Below are positions 5,462 to 6,547 of a stretch of 6,547 nt of DNA, in pieces. The notes under the pieces are model-generated. The model saw only the letters and a program-made list of their open reading frames with translations, had not been told where the DNA came from and did not search any database. This DNA comes from Pseudomonadota bacterium (lineage in GTDB: Bacteria; Pseudomonadota; Alphaproteobacteria; Rhizobiales; Hyphomicrobiaceae): positions 1 to 6,547 of the forward strand of contig QGVC01000206.1 of assembly GCA_003242645.1 (NCBI GenBank), in the 5' to 3' direction. Position 1 is the stretch's first letter. Each line of letters begins with the position of its first letter. The translations under genes were made by a program, and so were the position numbers.

Positions 5462-6547
5462 GCCGCAGCGCGTTGGCGATCACGCTCACGGACGATAGCG
5501 ACATCGCGGCCGCCGCGATGATTGGCGACAGCAGAATTCCAAAGGCCGGATAAAGAATGCCCGCCGCGACCGGCACACCAAGTGCGTTGTAAATGAACGC
5601 AAAAAACAGGTTTTGCCGGATATTGCGCATTGCGGCACTGGAAAGATGTCGGGCGCGGACGATGCCCGTGAGGTCGCCTTTGACGAGCGTTACTCCGGCG
5701 CTTTCCATGGCCACGTCCGTTCCAGTGCCCATGGCAATTCCAACATCCGCTGCGGCAAGAGCCGGTGCGTCGTTGATGCCGTCACCCGCCATAGCTACTA
5801 CGCTGCCTTCGGCACGCAAGCGCTCGACAACCTTGCTTTTATCCTCCGGCAGCACCTCGGCCTCGACCTCGTCGATACCGAGCTTTCGCGCGACCGCCCG
5901 GGCGGTGGTGACGTTGTCGCCGGTCAGCATGACGACACGAAGGCCCAACTGCTTGAGTGCCGCGATTGCTGACGGCGTCGTGGGCTTGATCGGGTCAGCA
6001 ATGCCGATAACGCCCGCTGGCTTGCCATCGATGGCAATCTGAATGGCGGTGGCCCCGTCCTGGCGCAACGTTTCGGCAATGCCAGCGAGGGATTCAATGT
6101 CGATGCCAGCCTCTCGCATGATCTGGCGATTGCCGATGACGATGCGGTGGCCGTCCACCGTGCCGATCACGCCCTTACCGACGGGTGAATCGAAATCGCT
6201 CACCGGACTCAGCGCCAGCCCGCGCTCCTCCGCGGCGGCAACAATCGCGGCGGCGAGCGGATGTTCACTGCCGCGCTCGACACTGGCCGCAAGGCGCAGC
6301 AGCTCCGCTTCATCAAAGCCAGCAGCCGGCCGAATGGCCGTTACCTTCGGCCGGCCCTCGGTCAGTGTGCCCGTCTTGTCGATGACGATCGTGTCGACCT
6401 TTTCGAAGCGCTCCAGCGCCTCGGCATTCTTGATCAGCACGCCGCTTTGCGCGCCGCGGCCGACGCCGACCATCACCGACATGGGCGTGGCGAGGCCGAG
6501 TGCGCAGGGACAGGCGATGAGAGGAACCGTCTCTTTTAAACAACTTA
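5406..6547 (-). CDS. copA: Cu+-exporting P1B-type ATPase, C-terminal part (truncated by window edge)
   Basis: About 380 C-terminal residues are visible; the full protein is usually 730-830. On the minus strand the order is the CPC metal-binding motif with ALGLATP (6504-6512), the phosphorylation motif DKTGT (Asp codon at 6378-6380), the SEHP nucleotide-binding motif of P1B pumps, LTGDN, the hinge motif [10 protein letters not shown] (about 5761-5790), then two last membrane helices. Helix 7 has a Tyr-Asn pair (5586-5591) and helix 8 has MSLSS (5490-5504); with CPC these are the signature of Cu+ (P1B-1) pumps, which export cytosolic Cu+ across the inner membrane using ATP. N-terminal metal-binding domains and helices 1-5 lie outside the window. 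All core motifs are intact. The methionine codon at 6482 lies just after the CPC motif and is not the real start. The coding end overlaps the response regulator by 56 bases. The residues before VPLIACPC (6528-6547) do not resemble a membrane helix; see findings. Confidence 0.9.
   Translation of the reverse strand, partial: SCLKETVPLIACPCALGLATPMSVMVGVGRGAQSGVLIKNAEALERFEKVDTIVIDKTGTLTEGRPKVTAIRPAAGFDEAELLRLAASVERGSEHPLAAAIVAAAEERGLALSPVSDFDSPVGKGVIGTVDGHRIVIGNRQIMREAGIDIESLAGIAETLRQDGATAIQIAIDGKPAGVIGIADPIKPTTPSAIAALKQLGLRVVMLTGDNVTTARAVARKLGIDEVEAEVLPEDKSKVVERLRAEGSVVAMAGDGINDAPALAAADVGIAMGTGTDVAMESAGVTLVKGDLTGIVRARHLSSAAMRNIRQNLFFAFIYNALGVPVAAGILYPAFGILLSPIIAAAAMSLSSVSVIANALRLSRIDLGQPEAAAPHSSG

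Noticed and set aside
5593..6042. 149-codon plus-strand frame over copA
   Set aside because: Antisense to conserved ATPase motifs; Ser/Ala/Pro-rich chance frame.
6523..6547. GGAAC word near the right edge
   Set aside because: It is within or next to the copA coding region, its downstream spacing does not place CGTT or TT correctly, and it points out of the window.
142..6547. Genomic island integrated at tRNA-Gln
   Set aside because: No integrase, transposase or second copy of the tRNA 3' end is present in the window, and base composition does not shift after the tRNA.
1..6547. CRISPR array, toxin-antitoxin or phage-defence genes
   Set aside because: No regularly spaced repeats or defence-family motifs were seen on either strand.

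Overview
The window looks like a chromosomal segment of a high-GC alphaproteobacterium, most likely Rhizobiales and possibly Bradyrhizobium-like. This rests on the HWE-family histidine kinase, a C-terminal PAS_5-type domain, GGAAC-N17-CGTT promoters of the EcfG (RpoE2) general-stress type, and the style of the CopA-type ATPase. The genus was judged from protein character only; no search was run.

Layout, left to right. Positions 1-141 are a short leader with a plausible housekeeping promoter. A tRNA-Gln (anticodon UUG, CCA encoded) lies at 142-216. About 340 bases of gene-poor sequence follow. At 556-1116 (minus) is a DUF883/YqjD-like protein with one membrane segment. Divergent from it, at 1287-4907 (plus), is a 1206-residue membrane sensor kinase: TM, dCache-like sensor, TM, degenerate HAMP, four PAS domains, HWE kinase core, then a C-terminal PAS_5-like domain. 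At 5051-5461 (plus) is a single-domain response regulator. At 5406-6547 (minus) is the C-terminal half of a Cu+-exporting P1B-type ATPase (CopA), cut by the window edge and overlapping the response regulator tail-to-tail by 56 bases.

The main observation is regulatory. The DUF883 gene and the response regulator are each preceded by an exact GGAAC-N17-CGTT match, and the kinase by a weaker GGAAC-N19-TT match. The first two of these words fit the published EcfG/RpoE2 consensus (GGAAC, then about 16-17 bases, then CGTT); the third keeps only the -35 word and the final TT. The kinase and DUF883 promoters are divergent with nearly equal leader lengths of about 30 bases. The response regulator promoter lies so close to its ATG that the transcript would be leaderless. 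My inference is that the three genes form a general-stress-regulated sensing module: the HWE kinase senses an extracytoplasmic ligand plus one or more cytoplasmic signals, the single-domain receiver tunes phosphate flow, and the DUF883 protein is a stress effector. No phyR, nepR or ecfG gene is in the window, so this link is inferred from promoters and protein families. The copper ATPase is probably an unrelated neighbour.

The last 20 or so bases of the window do not read like a CopA membrane helix, so that edge may be an assembly end or an insertion junction.
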